The notes under the pieces were generated by a model. The model had not been told where the DNA came from, did not search any database, and saw only the letters and a list, made by a program, of their open reading frames with translations. A stretch of DNA of 64,000 nucleotides from Neohoeflea coraliihabitans (GTDB taxonomy: Bacteria > Pseudomonadota > Alphaproteobacteria > Rhizobiales > Rhizobiaceae). The translations under genes were made by a program, and so were the position numbers. Position 1 is the first letter of the stretch. Each line of letters opens with the position of its first letter. The stretch lies in assembly GCF_019334345.1 (NCBI RefSeq), contig NZ_JAHWQX010000001.1, forward strand, positions 937,001 through 1,001,000, written 5' to 3'. Below are positions 36,915 through 47,590 of this stretch, piece by piece.

Positions 36915-37844
36915 TCAGCTCTTCTTCAGTTTCGGATCGAGCGCGTCGCGCATGCCGTCACCCATCAGATTGATCGCCAGCACCGTCACCAGGATTGCCA
37001 GGCCCGGAAATGTCACCACCCACCAGGCGCGCAGAATGAATTCGCGCGCCTCGGCCAGCATCGTCCCCCACTCCGGGGTCGGCGGCTGAGCGCCCATTCC
37101 GAGAAAGCCGAGTGCCGCCGCATCGAGGATCGCCGAGGAGAACGACAAGGTAGCCTGAACAATCAGCGGCGCCATGCAATTCGGCAGTATGGTGACGAAC
37201 ATCAGCCGCAACCGCCCGGCTCCGGCGACCCGCGAGGCAATGACATAGTCGCTGTTGCGCTCCATCATCACCGAAGCCCGTGTCAGACGCACGAAATGCG
37301 GCTGCAGGACGAGGGCGATGGCCACCATCGCATTCAGCAGCCCCGGACCGAGGATCGCCACCAGCACCAGAGCGAGAAGCAGGGACGGGAACGCCAGGAT
37401 GATGTCCATGACCCGCATCACCACCGTATCCACCCAGCCACGGAAATAGCCGGCGATCAGCCCGACAATGATGCCGACGCTCATCGCCAGGACCACAACG
37501 AACAGACCGATAAACAGCGAAAAACGGGCGCCGTAGATCAGGCGTGACAGCATGTCCCGGCCAACCGCATCGGTGCCGAGGAGAAAGGTCGTATTGCCCC
37601 CCTCCTGCCAGAAGGGCGGCAGAAGAAAGGCACCGCGATTCTGCACGCTCGGACTGTGCGGAGCAATCAATGGCGCCAGCACCGCGGTCACAACGATCAG
37701 CGCGAATACCACGAGCCCGATCACCGCGCCGCGGTTCTGACGGAAATAGTACCAGAACTCGGCGAGACGCCCGCGCCGTTCCGGCCCGCCCACCACGAGT
37801 TCTTCTTCCAGTTGATGCTCGTCGAGTTGTGCCCGGTCCGTCAT
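36915..37844 (-). CDS. dppC: Dipeptide ABC transporter permease DppC
   Basis: 309 residues. An N-terminal cytoplasmic stretch and membrane helix (about 37-58, AVIGLVVFALIVVTAVLAPLIA) precede the BPD_transp_1 domain. The coupling-helix EAA loop is YVIASRVAGAGRLRLMFVTILPN. Typical DppC/OppC length. It forms the membrane channel with DppB; the genes are 10 bp apart. Confidence 0.93.
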   Translation of the reverse strand: MTDRAQLDEHQLEEELVVGGPERRGRLAEFWYYFRQNRGAVIGLVVFALIVVTAVLAPLIAPHSPSVQNRGAFLLPPFWQEGGNTTFLLGTDAVGRDMLSRLIYGARFSLFIGLFVVVLAMSVGIIVGLIAGYFRGWVDTVVMRVMDIILAFPSLLLALVLVAILGPGLLNAMVAIALVLQPHFVRLTRASVMMERNSDYVIASRVAGAGRLRLMFVTILPNCMAPLIVQATLSFSSAILDAAALGFLGMGAQPPTPEWGTMLAEAREFILRAWWVVTFPGLAILVTVLAINLMGDGMRDALDPKLKKS

Positions 37845-37854
37845 CGCGCGCCCC

Positions 37855-38859
37855 TCATCGCCGGATCCGCGGATTGATCAGACCGTAGATCAGATCGACC
37901 GCCAGATTGACCAGCATGATCATCCCGGCAATCAGCAGCAACCCGCCCTGCACCACCGCATAATCGCGCTTGAAAACCGAATCGACCATCCATTTGCCGA
38001 TTCCCGGCCATGAGAAGATGGTCTCCGTCAGGATCGCCCCGGCCAGCAGCACGCCAACCTGCAGGCCGATCGTCGTCACCACGGGTATCAAAGCATTGCG
38101 CAGCGCATGCAGGCCGATGACCCGGCGTGGCGCCAGACCTTTCGAGCGCGCCGTGCGGACATAGTCCTCGCTCAGCACCTCGAGCATCGCCGAGCGCGTC
38201 TGCCGGGCGATTACCGCCAACGGGATGGTCGCCAGGACGATTGTCGGCAAGATCAGGTGACTGACGGCGGAACGGAAGGCCCCGGGCTGACCGGACAGAA
38301 GACTGTCGATCAGCATGAAACCCGTCACCTGCGGGAAATAGAACAAGAGGGAGATGCGGCCGGAGACCGGCGTCCACTGCAACACGCCGGAGAACAGGAT
38401 GATCAGCAACAATCCCCACCAGAAGATCGGCATCGAGTAGCCGATGAGAGCCACCCCCATGATCGACTGGTCGAAGAACGAGCCACGCTTGACCGCCGCC
38501 ATGACGCCGGCCGGGATGCCGATCAGTGTCGCCAGAAGGATGGCACAGATCGACAGTTCCAGTGTCGCCGGAAACAGCGTTAGGAATTCGTCGAGGACCG
38601 GCCGCTTGGTCACGAAGGACGTGCCGAAATCCCCTTGCAGGATGTCGCCGAGATAATGGATGTACTGGATCACCAGCGGCTGGTCGAAACCGAATGCGGA
38701 TTGCAGCTCGGCATAGCGCTCGGCCGAGACGCCGCGTTCGCCGGCCAGAAGCGTGATCGGATCGCCGGGCAGCAGCCGGATAAAGGCGAACGCAATGATC
38801 GACACTCCGATGAATGTCGGGATCAATAGGCCGATCTTGTGCAGGATGAAGCGGAGCAT
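37855..38859 (-). CDS. dppB: Dipeptide ABC transporter permease DppB
   Basis: 334 residues, with first membrane helix LLIPTFIGVSIIAFAFIRLL and the DppB/OppB N-terminal motif LLPGDPITLLAGERG. The EAA loop is DYVRTARSKGLAPRRVIGLHALRN, split here into its two halves. About six membrane helices. Second gene of the operon, 48 bp after dppA. The dppA-B-C-D-F order matches the E. coli operon. Confidence 0.94.
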   Translation of the reverse strand: MLRFILHKIGLLIPTFIGVSIIAFAFIRLLPGDPITLLAGERGVSAERYAELQSAFGFDQPLVIQYIHYLGDILQGDFGTSFVTKRPVLDEFLTLFPATLELSICAILLATLIGIPAGVMAAVKRGSFFDQSIMGVALIGYSMPIFWWGLLLIILFSGVLQWTPVSGRISLLFYFPQVTGFMLIDSLLSGQPGAFRSAVSHLILPTIVLATIPLAVIARQTRSAMLEVLSEDYVRTARSKGLAPRRVIGLHALRNALIPVVTTIGLQVGVLLAGAILTETIFSWPGIGKWMVDSVFKRDYAVVQGGLLLIAGMIMLVNLAVDLIYGLINPRIRR

Positions 38860-38907
38860 CGTGAGGCGGGAACCGGTCGCACCAAGCGCCCGGTTCCCTT
38901 GTCTGAC

Positions 38908-40500
38908 TTATTCGGAGATGTCGACGCCGGTGAACCAGTGGCCACCGAGCGGGTCCATCTTGTAGCCGCTGACCTTGTCGCTCATCGGCATGTAGACCAC
39001 CGAATGGGCGATCGTGGCCCACGGGGCCTCACGCTTGAAGACGACCTGCGCCTCTTCATACAGCTTGGCGCGCTCTTCCTGCGTGCCGACCTTGGCCTTG
39101 GTGATCAGGGCATTGAACTCGTCATTGCACCACTGGGCCCGGTTCGAACCGCCGACCGCATCACAGCCCAAAAGCACGGCGAGGAAGTTGTCCGGGTCGC
39201 CATTGTCACCCGTCCAGCCGAGCAGCACCGCGCCGTCGCGGTCTTCCGCCTTCGACTTTTCCAGATACTCGCCCCATTCATAGGACACGATCTCGACATC
39301 GACACCGACCTTGGAGAAGTCCTCCTGGATCAGTTCAGCCATCCGCCGCGCATTCGGATTGTAGGGGCGCTGCACCGGCATCGCCCAGACCTTCATGGAC
39401 AGGTCGGAGACGCCCGCCTCTTCGAGGGCTTTCTTGGCCGCTTCCGGATCATACGCATCATCCTCGACCGACTCATTGTAGCTCCACATGGTCGGCGGGA
39501 TCGGATTCTTGGCGATCTGCGCAGCACCCTGGAAAACGGCGTCGAGAATGGCTTCCTTGTTGATTGCCATGTTCAGCGCCTTGCGCACCTTGGCATCATC
39601 GAAAGGCGCCACCTTGGTGTTGTAGGCCAGATAGCCGACGTTCAAGCCTTCCTGTTCCATCACGGTGATGGACTCATCTTCCTTCAGCGAAGCGACGTCC
39701 GCCGGGTTCGGATACGGGATGACATGACACTCACCTGCCATCAGCTTCTGCTGGCGCACCGAAGCATCGGTGGTGATGGCAAACACCAGATCATCGATCT
39801 TTTCCTTGCCATTCCAGTAGTCCGGATTGGCCTTGTAGCGGATCACGGCGTCGGGCTGATAGGCCACGAACTGAAACGGACCGGTGCCAATCGGCTTCTG
39901 GTTGAGGTCGGACTCATTGCCCGCCTCGGCCAGCTTGTCTGCATATTCCTTCGACACGATCGAGGCGAAATCCATCGCCAGATTGGCAACGAATGGTGCT
40001 TCGGCGCGGGTCAGCTTGAACTTCACCGTCATGTCGTCGACCTTTTCGATCGATTCGATCAGATCGGGCATCGACATGCCGTTGAAATATTCCCAGGAGG
40101 CGCCTTCCACATACTGGTTGAAGGGGTTCTCCGCATCCAATTGCCGTTCGAAGGAGAAGATCACGTCATCAGCGTTCAGATCGCGCGACGGTGTGAAGAA
40201 ATCGGTGCTGTGAAACTTCACGCCCGGGCGCAGCTTGAACGTATATTCCTTGCCATCCTCGGAAACTTCAAAGCTCTCGGCGAGACCGGGCTGCGTCTCG
40301 GTGGTGCCGATCTTGAATTCGACAAGCCGGTTGTACACCGTCTTGGAGGCCGCATCGAAAGTCGTGCCCGATGTGTAGAGTGCCGGGTCGAAGCCTTCCG
40401 GCGAGCCTTCCGAGCAGTAGACCAGGGTTTTCGCGTGCGCGCCGGCAGCGATCACCGAGAGCAGCATCGTGGAGGCCAGAAGCCTGCGGAAATTTCTCAT
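38908..40500 (-). CDS. dppA: Periplasmic dipeptide-binding protein DppA
   Basis: 530 residues from the ATG at 40500 (MRNFRRLLASTML), preceded by GGGGAAA. A signal peptide ends near residue 24 (AGAHA). The mature start KTLVYCSEGSPEGFDPALY is very close to E. coli DppA, more so than to OppA or NikA, and supports dipeptide binding; some homologues also bind haem or 5-aminolevulinate. SBP_bac_5 fold throughout. First gene of the operon; the 210 bp before it include the terminator of the upstream molybdenum-hydroxylase genes, so its promoter lies in 40501-40645. Confidence 0.94.
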   Translation of the reverse strand: MRNFRRLLASTMLLSVIAAGAHAKTLVYCSEGSPEGFDPALYTSGTTFDAASKTVYNRLVEFKIGTTETQPGLAESFEVSEDGKEYTFKLRPGVKFHSTDFFTPSRDLNADDVIFSFERQLDAENPFNQYVEGASWEYFNGMSMPDLIESIEKVDDMTVKFKLTRAEAPFVANLAMDFASIVSKEYADKLAEAGNESDLNQKPIGTGPFQFVAYQPDAVIRYKANPDYWNGKEKIDDLVFAITTDASVRQQKLMAGECHVIPYPNPADVASLKEDESITVMEQEGLNVGYLAYNTKVAPFDDAKVRKALNMAINKEAILDAVFQGAAQIAKNPIPPTMWSYNESVEDDAYDPEAAKKALEEAGVSDLSMKVWAMPVQRPYNPNARRMAELIQEDFSKVGVDVEIVSYEWGEYLEKSKAEDRDGAVLLGWTGDNGDPDNFLAVLLGCDAVGGSNRAQWCNDEFNALITKAKVGTQEERAKLYEEAQVVFKREAPWATIAHSVVYMPMSDKVSGYKMDPLGGHWFTGVDISE

Positions 40501-40652
40501 GAGTATTTCCCCATTTTTTGGTTTGTTGAGGGTGTGTGTCCGGTTCCGCATTCGTATCGCAGACCGGCGTGCTGGCGATGAAACGCCAATAATCTGCCCA
40601 TTGCAAGGGCAATTCCCGGATGACGCAAGGGCAGAAGATCACTTTTTTGACC

Positions 40653-40683
40653 AAAAAGAAAAAAGCGTCCCGAAAGACGCTTT
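40653..40683 (-). terminator. Intrinsic terminator after the coxM-like gene
   Basis: On the minus strand an 8-bp stem AAAGCGTC/GACGCTTT with a six-base loop is followed by a long T-rich run (TTTTCTTTTT). It starts 28 bp after the coxM-like stop and separates that operon from dppA. Confidence 0.85.
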
Positions 40684-40710
40684 GGTCGGGTCAATGCGCT
40701 CGCAAGGAAC

Positions 40711-41505
40711 TCACCTGGCGTCCTGAACGGCACGTTTGGCCATCACCTTGACGAGATTGGCGCGATACTCCGCAGAGGCGTGCAGATCGCTCATCAGCGC
40801 GCCGGCATCCACCGTCGTCCCGTCAATCGCCTCGGCGGCAAAATTGCCCGCCAGTGCCTCTTCCATACCGCTGTGCCGGAACACACCGTCGGCGCCCGAC
40901 CCGGTGACCGCCACACGAACCGACCCATCGCCAAGGCGCGCAACAAAGACGCCGGTGATTGCATAGCGCGACGCCGGATTGCGAAATTTCGCATAGCCCG
41001 CCTTCTCCGGCGCCTCGAATTCAACCGCCGTGACCAGCTCGCCCTCTTCGAGCGCCGTCTCGAACAGGCCGGTGAAGAACGCGTCTGCCGAAAGGGACCG
41101 CTGATTGGTGATGATCGTTGCACCAAGTCCAAGCAGACCCGCAGGATAATCGGCCGCCGGATCGTTGTTGGCAATCGAGCCGCCGATCGTGCCCATGTGC
41201 CGCACGGCCGGATCACCGACCAGCGAAGCCAGATGACACAGACCCGGGCAAACCTTTGCAAGTGCGTCCGAACTGGCCACCTCGAAATGCGTCGTTGCCG
41301 CTCCGATCCGCACCTTCCGGCCCTCAACCGAAATGCCTTTCAATTCATCGATATGACGCAGATCGATCAGGGACTCCGGCGCCGCCAGGCGCTGCTTCAT
41401 CGTCGGCAGCAGGGTTTGCCCGCCCGACAGATACATCGCTTCCTCCGACGCAAGCTGGCCCGCTTCCTCGATCGATTTGGGGCGGTGATAGGTTGTCGCA
41501 TACAT
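40711..41505 (-). CDS. coxM: FAD-binding medium subunit of molybdenum hydroxylase (CoxM-like)
   Basis: 264 residues from the ATG at 41505 with AGGGAGAG before it. FAD-binding motifs: YLSGGQTLLPTMKQR (AGGQSL-type) near 28-42, and TIGGSIANNDPAADYPA near 105-120. The C-terminal CO_deh_flav_C domain covers about 170-260. It passes electrons from the iron-sulfur small subunit to FAD and on to an acceptor. Third gene in the order small-large-medium. The symbol follows the CO dehydrogenase family; true CO oxidation is not shown. Confidence 0.85.
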   Translation of the reverse strand: MYATTYHRPKSIEEAGQLASEEAMYLSGGQTLLPTMKQRLAAPESLIDLRHIDELKGISVEGRKVRIGAATTHFEVASSDALAKVCPGLCHLASLVGDPAVRHMGTIGGSIANNDPAADYPAGLLGLGATIITNQRSLSADAFFTGLFETALEEGELVTAVEFEAPEKAGYAKFRNPASRYAITGVFVARLGDGSVRVAVTGSGADGVFRHSGMEEALAGNFAAEAIDGTTVDAGALMSDLHASAEYRANLVKVMAKRAVQDAR

Positions 41506-41619
41506 CTTGTCTCTCCCTTGCATGAAAGGCCGCGCCGCGCCGGTGGTTCGTTGCGCTCCGGGCGAAGAATCCATTGCGGTCCGGCGCCGGCCTTTCGGGT
41601 TGTTGCGGTGTCGTTTTGC

Positions 41620-43962
41620 TTAGTTCTGCATTGCCTTCCAAACCTTTGCCGGTGTCGCCGGCATGGTCAGATCATTGTTGCCGATCGCATCGGTGATGGC
41701 GTTGATCACCGCCGGCGGGGAACCGATTGCGCCAGCCTCTCCACACCCCTTGAGGCCGAGTGGATTGGACGGGCACGCAGTCGTTTCATGCTTGATCTTG
41801 AAGGCGGGCAGATCCTGCGCCCGCGGCATCTGATAGTCCATGTAGCTGGCCGTTATCAGCTGCCCGGTCTCGGGATCGTAATGGGTGCCTTCCGCCAGCG
41901 CCTGTCCGATACCCTGTGCCAGTCCGCCATGCACCTGACCCTCGACGATCATCGGATTGACGATGTTGCCGAAATCATCGGCAGCAACGAAATCGACGAT
42001 CTCCGTCATGCCCGTCTCCGGGTCGACCTCGACCTCGCAAATATAGCAGCCGGAAGGAAAGGTGAAATTCTGCGGATCGTAGAAAGCCCCTTCCTTCAGT
42101 CCCGGCTCCATGCCTTCGGGCAAATTGTGAGCCGTATAGGCGGCCAATGCCATCTGGAACCAGGGCACGGACTTGTCGGTGCCCTTCACCTTGAGTTCAC
42201 CGTCGGAGATCTCGATGTCGCTCTCATCGGCCTCCAGCAGGTGCGCCGCCAGCCTCTTGGCTTTCACCTCAACCTTGTCGAGCGCCTTGGCAATGGCGTT
42301 CATGCCCACCGGCCCGGAGCGCGAGCCATAGGTGCCCATCCCCATCTGCACCTTGTCGGTGTCACCATGGATGATCGACACCTGCTCGATCGGCAGGCCG
42401 AGCCGGTCGCACACCACTTGCGCGAAGGTGGTCTCATGGCCCTGACCATGGCTGTGCGACCCGGTCAGAATCTCCACCGTGCCGACTGCATTGACCCGCA
42501 CCTCGGCCGATTCCCACAGTCCCACACCGGCACCGAGCGATCCGACCGCCTGGCTCGGCGCGATGCCGCAGGCTTCGATGTAGCAGCTCATGCCAATGCC
42601 GCGCTTTTTGCCGCGCGCCTCGGATTCGCTTCGCCGCGCGGGGAAGTTGTCATAGTCGATCGCTTCCAGCGCCGCGTCGAGGATCGCGTCGAAATTGCCG
42701 GTGTCGTAATTCATGATCACCGGCGTCTGATAGGGAAACTCGCGGATGAAATTCTTGCGCCGCAGTTCGACCTGATCGACGCCCAGTTCGCGTGCCGCCG
42801 TTGTCATCGCCCGTTCGAGAACATAGGTCGCTTCCGGCCGTCCGGCGCCGCGATAGGCATCAACCGGCGCGGTGTTGGTATAAACAGCACGCACATTGCC
42901 GTAGATGTTCGGGATCCGATACTGCCCGGACAACAGCGTCGCGTAGAGATAGGTCGGCGTCGCCGAGGAAAACAGCGACATGTAGGCCCCGATATTGGCA
43001 ATCGTGTCGACCTTCAGGGCAATGATGTTGTGATCGCCGTCAAATCCCATTCTCACCGTCGAGACGTGATCGCGCGCATGCGCGTCCGTCAGGAAGGCCT
43101 CGGTCCGGTCACCCACCCACTTGACCGGCACGCCGGTACGCCGCGCGGCCCAGAGGCAGACGATCTCCTCGGGATAGATGTAGATCTTCGAGCCAAAGCC
43201 GCCGCCAACATCCGGCGCGATGACCCGCAGCTTGTTTTCCGGCGCCACATTGTAGAAGGCACTCATCACAAGTCGTGCCACATGCGGATTCTGCGACGTG
43301 GTGTAGCAGGTGTAGTGATCTTCCGCCTCGTCATAAACGCCAAGCGCCGCGCGCGGTTCGATCGCATTGGGGATCAGGCGATTGTTGACAATGTCAAGTT
43401 CGACAATGTGCGCCGCCTCGGCGAGCGCCGCGTCGGTTGCCGCTTCATCGCCAAGCCCCCAGTCGAAGATCAGATTGTCCTTGGCTTCCGGATGAATTTG
43501 CGGTGCGCCCTCTTCAAGGGCCGCGGCTGCTTCGGTGACTGCCGGCAGCACCTCGTAGTCGACCATCACCGCTTCCGCCGCATCACGCGCCTGCGCCTTG
43601 CTGTCGGCGACAACGATGGCCACCGCATCACCGACATAGCGCACCACCTCTTCGGCGAGCGGGCGCCAGGCGCCCATATTCATCGGTGATCCATCTTTCG
43701 AATGGATCATCCAGCCGCAGATGATATTACCGATCCCGTCCTCGGCCAGCTGCTTGCCGTTCAGCACGGCAATGACCCCGGGCATGCTCTCTGCCTGCGA
43801 AGCATCGATGCCGCCGATTTTCGCATGCGCATGCGGCGACCGCACGAAATGCGCAAATTTCATGCCCGGCACCACCATATCGTCGGTATAGCGGCCTTTG
43901 CCCGTGATGAAGCGTTTGTCTTCCTTGCGCGTCACCCGCGCACCGATGCCTTCAACTCCCAT
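41620..43962 (-). CDS. coxL: Form II CO-dehydrogenase-like molybdenum hydroxylase, large subunit
   Basis: 780 residues, full length for CoxL. The N-terminal Ald_Xan_dh_C domain (about 20-130) is followed by the molybdopterin-binding domain. The active-site loop reads AYRGAGR (about 367-373), the form II signature; form I CO dehydrogenases have AYXCSFR. The catalytic glutamate is in KGCGEAGAIGSP near the C terminus, and GSHSHGQGHET is a cofactor loop. Form II enzymes oxidise CO only poorly or act on other substrates. It is preceded by the small-subunit gene (128 bp) and followed by coxM (114 bp). Confidence 0.88.
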   Translation of the reverse strand: MGVEGIGARVTRKEDKRFITGKGRYTDDMVVPGMKFAHFVRSPHAHAKIGGIDASQAESMPGVIAVLNGKQLAEDGIGNIICGWMIHSKDGSPMNMGAWRPLAEEVVRYVGDAVAIVVADSKAQARDAAEAVMVDYEVLPAVTEAAAALEEGAPQIHPEAKDNLIFDWGLGDEAATDAALAEAAHIVELDIVNNRLIPNAIEPRAALGVYDEAEDHYTCYTTSQNPHVARLVMSAFYNVAPENKLRVIAPDVGGGFGSKIYIYPEEIVCLWAARRTGVPVKWVGDRTEAFLTDAHARDHVSTVRMGFDGDHNIIALKVDTIANIGAYMSLFSSATPTYLYATLLSGQYRIPNIYGNVRAVYTNTAPVDAYRGAGRPEATYVLERAMTTAARELGVDQVELRRKNFIREFPYQTPVIMNYDTGNFDAILDAALEAIDYDNFPARRSESEARGKKRGIGMSCYIEACGIAPSQAVGSLGAGVGLWESAEVRVNAVGTVEILTGSHSHGQGHETTFAQVVCDRLGLPIEQVSIIHGDTDKVQMGMGTYGSRSGPVGMNAIAKALDKVEVKAKRLAAHLLEADESDIEISDGELKVKGTDKSVPWFQMALAAYTAHNLPEGMEPGLKEGAFYDPQNFTFPSGCYICEVEVDPETGMTEIVDFVAADDFGNIVNPMIVEGQVHGGLAQGIGQALAEGTHYDPETGQLITASYMDYQMPRAQDLPAFKIKHETTACPSNPLGLKGCGEAGAIGSPPAVINAITDAIGNNDLTMPATPAKVWKAMQN

Positions 43963-44090
43963 GGGGTCTTCTCCTCCCGAAAATATAGTGTTCTGACGGC
44001 GTGGCAGATGCTTTCAAAACACCGCAATACGATGCCTATGAAGCGGTCCGGTCTCCTCCCGGCTCTACCATGATGCCACTATGCAGCCTG

Positions 44091-44582
<492 letters not shown>

Positions 44583-44775
44583 GAAATTCCTCCCTTTCAC
44601 GAGAGCCGACCGGTCGCTGATGACACGAGGTTCGGCCCGAAGCCGCTACTTTGACATCGCGCCGCAAAACTGCAACCACACTTTTGTAGGAGTTCGCAAT
44701 TGGCGCCCCCGCGGCACCGCCGCCCTGCGCTGACCGCCGTCGTTGATCGTCTGGCACGATCGCCGAGAGAGCTTG

Positions 44776-45972
44776 TCAGCGCGAAAGCGTTTTCGTTGCC
44801 GCCTCAAGGCCACGCAGGGTCAGGGGATACATGCGATCCTCGAAGATCTGCCGGATGATCTGCGTCGACTGCGTGATCGACCAGTATTTCTCTGCCACCG
44901 GATTGATCCACGCGACCTTTGGGAAATGGCTGAGAACGCGCTGCAGCCAGATCTGGCCCGCTTCCGCGTTCCAGTGTTCGACGGAGCCGCCGGCGGCGAT
45001 CACCTCATACGGGCTCATCGCCGCATCGCCGACAAACAGCACCCGATAGTCCGATCCGAAAGTGCGGATCACGTCGAGGGTCGCCATCTTCTCGCGGCGG
45101 CCACGCCGGTTGTCTTTCCACACGGTCTCGTAGAGGCAGTTGTGGAAATAGAAATATTCCATGTGGCGAAACTCGGCACGGGCGGCCGAAAAGAGCTCTT
45201 CGACAACGCGCACGTGATCATCCATCGATCCGCCAACGTCGAAAAACATCAGCAGCTTCACCGCATTGCGCCGCTCCGGACGGGTTTGCACGTCGAGCCA
45301 CCCATGCTCCGCAGTCGAGCGGATCGTCCCCGACAGATCCAGCTCCTCGGCGGCGCCCTCGCGCACCCAGCGGCGCAGCCGTTTCAGAGCGATCTTGATG
45401 TTGCGTGTCCCGAGTTCGACGGAATCATCGAAATTGCGGAATTCGCGTTTGTCCCAGACCTTGACGGCCCGCCGGTGCCGGCTCTCATTCTGGCCGATGC
45501 GCACGCCCTCAGGATTATATCCATGCGCCCCGAAGGGTGATGTGCCAGCCGTGCCGATCCACTTCGAGCCGCCCTGGTGCCGACCCTGCTGCTCCTCCAG
45601 ACGCTTTTTCAGCGTCTCCATCAGTTTGTCGAAACCGCCGAGACTTTCGACGAGCTTCTTTTCCTCGTCGCTGAGATGCTTTTCCGCCAGCCGCCGCAGC
45701 CACTCCTCCGGCAAATTTCGGCTTTCGACACCCGCGCCATCGCCGCCTTCGCCGCCGACCGCCTCCAGCCCTTTGAAATACTGGCCGAAAACCCTGTCAA
45801 AGCGATCAACATGGCGCTCGTCCTTCACCAGGGCCGACCGTGCCAGATAATAGAACCCTTCCACATCATGGTGCACGACGCCGTCTTCCAGCGCCTCGAG
45901 AAGCGTCAGATACTCGCGCAGCGAGACCGGCACACCGGCAGCCTTCAATTCGAGAAAGAACGGCAGAAACAT
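44776..45972 (-). CDS. VWA domain protein, CoxE-like
   Basis: 398 residues. The N-terminal half is charged and helical (about 1-150, with EEQQGRHQGG). The VWA_CoxE domain lies at about 225-385, with its MIDAS region reading FFDVGGSMDD: the canonical DxSxS is DxGxS here, which may weaken metal binding. It should pair with a MoxR AAA+ ATPase; the natural partner is the gene at 48958-49797, three genes upstream. In Oligotropha the CoxD/CoxE pair helps assemble the Mo-Cu centre of CO dehydrogenase. The pair is also widespread in Rhizobiales apart from cox genes. Confidence 0.85.
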   Translation of the reverse strand: MFLPFFLELKAAGVPVSLREYLTLLEALEDGVVHHDVEGFYYLARSALVKDERHVDRFDRVFGQYFKGLEAVGGEGGDGAGVESRNLPEEWLRRLAEKHLSDEEKKLVESLGGFDKLMETLKKRLEEQQGRHQGGSKWIGTAGTSPFGAHGYNPEGVRIGQNESRHRRAVKVWDKREFRNFDDSVELGTRNIKIALKRLRRWVREGAAEELDLSGTIRSTAEHGWLDVQTRPERRNAVKLLMFFDVGGSMDDHVRVVEELFSAARAEFRHMEYFYFHNCLYETVWKDNRRGRREKMATLDVIRTFGSDYRVLFVGDAAMSPYEVIAAGGSVEHWNAEAGQIWLQRVLSHFPKVAWINPVAEKYWSITQSTQIIRQIFEDRMYPLTLRGLEAATKTLSR

Positions 45973-46094
45973 GCGCTTGTCCTAACGCTTTTGGCGCCCT
46001 AGGGAAACCTCGGCAGTGCACCATTTTGCGCGCTGATCCATCGGTGTCGCCACCGGTTTCGGCACCGCTTCACCCCCCGCGGCCCATGGCAATC

Positions 46095-46547
46095 CTACCG
46101 GCTGTATTTGATGAACGGCGTTTCCTTGCCGATGCGATCATACAAACGCCGGGCAGTCACGTTAAAATCCTGTGTCAGCCAATAGACCGACGGGCAACCC
46201 TCCGCGTCGGCTGCCGCATAAACCGCTTCGATCAGCGCGCGGCCGACGCCGCTGCCACGCACCTGTGTGTCCGCGAACAGATCCTGCAGATAGCAGACAT
46301 TTTCAATCCGCCAGCAGTGGCGATGAAACAGGTAATGCACCAGCCCACAGGCCTTGCCGTCAATTTCGGCGAGCAAGCCGCGAAACTCGTTCGGCGAGCC
46401 ATCATTGCCGGTCAGCAGACGCGCAAATGTCGTCTGGTAGACCTCGTTGGCCACCTGCGTCTCGTAATAGTCGAGATATCCGGTCCACAGGCGACGCCAT
46501 TCCGCCTCGTCGGCTTTGGTGATCGGGCGGATGACTGGCTCGCTCAT
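46095..46547 (-). CDS. GNAT family N-acetyltransferase
   Basis: 150 residues. Acetyl-CoA-binding motif A is [19 protein letters not shown] (about 92-110), preceded by the beta strand VCYLQDLF and followed by the [19 protein letters not shown] segment typical of the C-terminal half. The start overlaps the metA stop by 4 bp (46544-46547), so it is translated from the metA transcript and would share its SAM-II control. The substrate is unknown; a role in methionine or homoserine metabolism is suggested only by position. Confidence 0.88.
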   Translation of the reverse strand: MSEPVIRPITKADEAEWRRLWTGYLDYYETQVANEVYQTTFARLLTGNDGSPNEFRGLLAEIDGKACGLVHYLFHRHCWRIENVCYLQDLFADTQVRGSGVGRALIEAVYAAADAEGCPSVYWLTQDFNVTARRLYDRIGKETPFIKYSR

Positions 46548-47512
46548 GACGCCTCTCCTTTCGCCACCGCGGCCATCTCCGGACGTTTGCTGCCTTCCCG
46601 GTCGTCGCCGATCTCGGCCATATTGAATGGCGTGGTCTGATAGACCTGGTTGATCCAGTTTCCGAACAGCAAGAAAGCATGCGAGCGCCAGCGGTTGAGC
46701 GGCCGTTGCTCGGGATCATCATTTGGAAAATAGTTCGCCGGAATACGCACCGGGCGTCCGGCCTCCACATCGCGGAAATACTCATCCGCCAGGGAATTGG
46801 AATCATATTCGATATGATTGAAGATGTAGAGCCGGTTGGCGAACGCCTCATGCAACAGGCACAAGCCGGTCTCGTTCGACTCCATCAACACATCCAGCCC
46901 CGGCACCAGGTCTTCGCGCCGCACCTCGGTCCAGCGTGATACCGAAACCTGGAAATCGTCGGAAAAGCCTGACAGATAAGGCGATGCCGGCGCCAGATTG
47001 CGGTGCCGATATATTCCCGAGGCCTTGGTTTCCAACGGATGCTTCGGCACACCGTGAAAATGCCACGCCGCCGCCATAGCCCCCCAGCAGACAAAAAAGC
47101 TGGAATGCGCATGCGTCGTCGTCCAGTCGAGAATCCGCTCCATTTCGGGCCAGTAGGTGACCTCCTCGAACGGCAGGGTTTCGATGGGCGCCCCGGTGAT
47201 GATGAAGCCGTCGAACTTGCGATCCTTCACCTCTTCCCACGTATGGTAGAAGTTGATCAGATGCGCTTCTGGCGTGTTGCGCGCCTGGTGCGAGCCGATG
47301 CGCACCAGGGTCAGTTCGACCTGCAGCGGGCTCGATCCGACCAGGCGGGCAATTTGCGATTCCGTCACGGTCTTGTTCGGCATCAGGTTCAGAAGGCCGA
47401 TCTGCAGGGGCCGAATATCCTGTCGCACTGCCAGGGATTCATCCATCACCTGAATGCCCTCACGCACAAGAACATCGCGCGCGGGAAGTCCGTCGGGAAT
47501 CCTGATGGGCAT
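46544..47512 (-). CDS. metA: MetA-type homoserine O-acetyltransferase
   Basis: 322 residues. A MetA fold with catalytic Cys142 in FFVCWGAM, and TGAPIE near 107-111. Residue 111 is glutamate. In this family Glu111 selects acetyl-CoA and Gly111 (as in E. coli) selects succinyl-CoA, so acetyl transfer is predicted despite the usual succinyltransferase annotation. It activates homoserine for methionine synthesis by direct sulfhydrylation. A SAM-II riboswitch lies about 80 bp upstream, giving SAM feedback. The 3' end overlaps the GNAT gene. Confidence 0.92.
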   Translation of the reverse strand: MPIRIPDGLPARDVLVREGIQVMDESLAVRQDIRPLQIGLLNLMPNKTVTESQIARLVGSSPLQVELTLVRIGSHQARNTPEAHLINFYHTWEEVKDRKFDGFIITGAPIETLPFEEVTYWPEMERILDWTTTHAHSSFFVCWGAMAAAWHFHGVPKHPLETKASGIYRHRNLAPASPYLSGFSDDFQVSVSRWTEVRREDLVPGLDVLMESNETGLCLLHEAFANRLYIFNHIEYDSNSLADEYFRDVEAGRPVRIPANYFPNDDPEQRPLNRWRSHAFLLFGNWINQVYQTTPFNMAEIGDDREGSKRPEMAAVAKGEAS

Positions 47513-47590
47513 GGCCGCCTCTCCTCTTCACCGGCCGGCCAGCACTTTACACTTGCTTGACTGCTGCCGGTGCGATGGGTGACGCCCACG

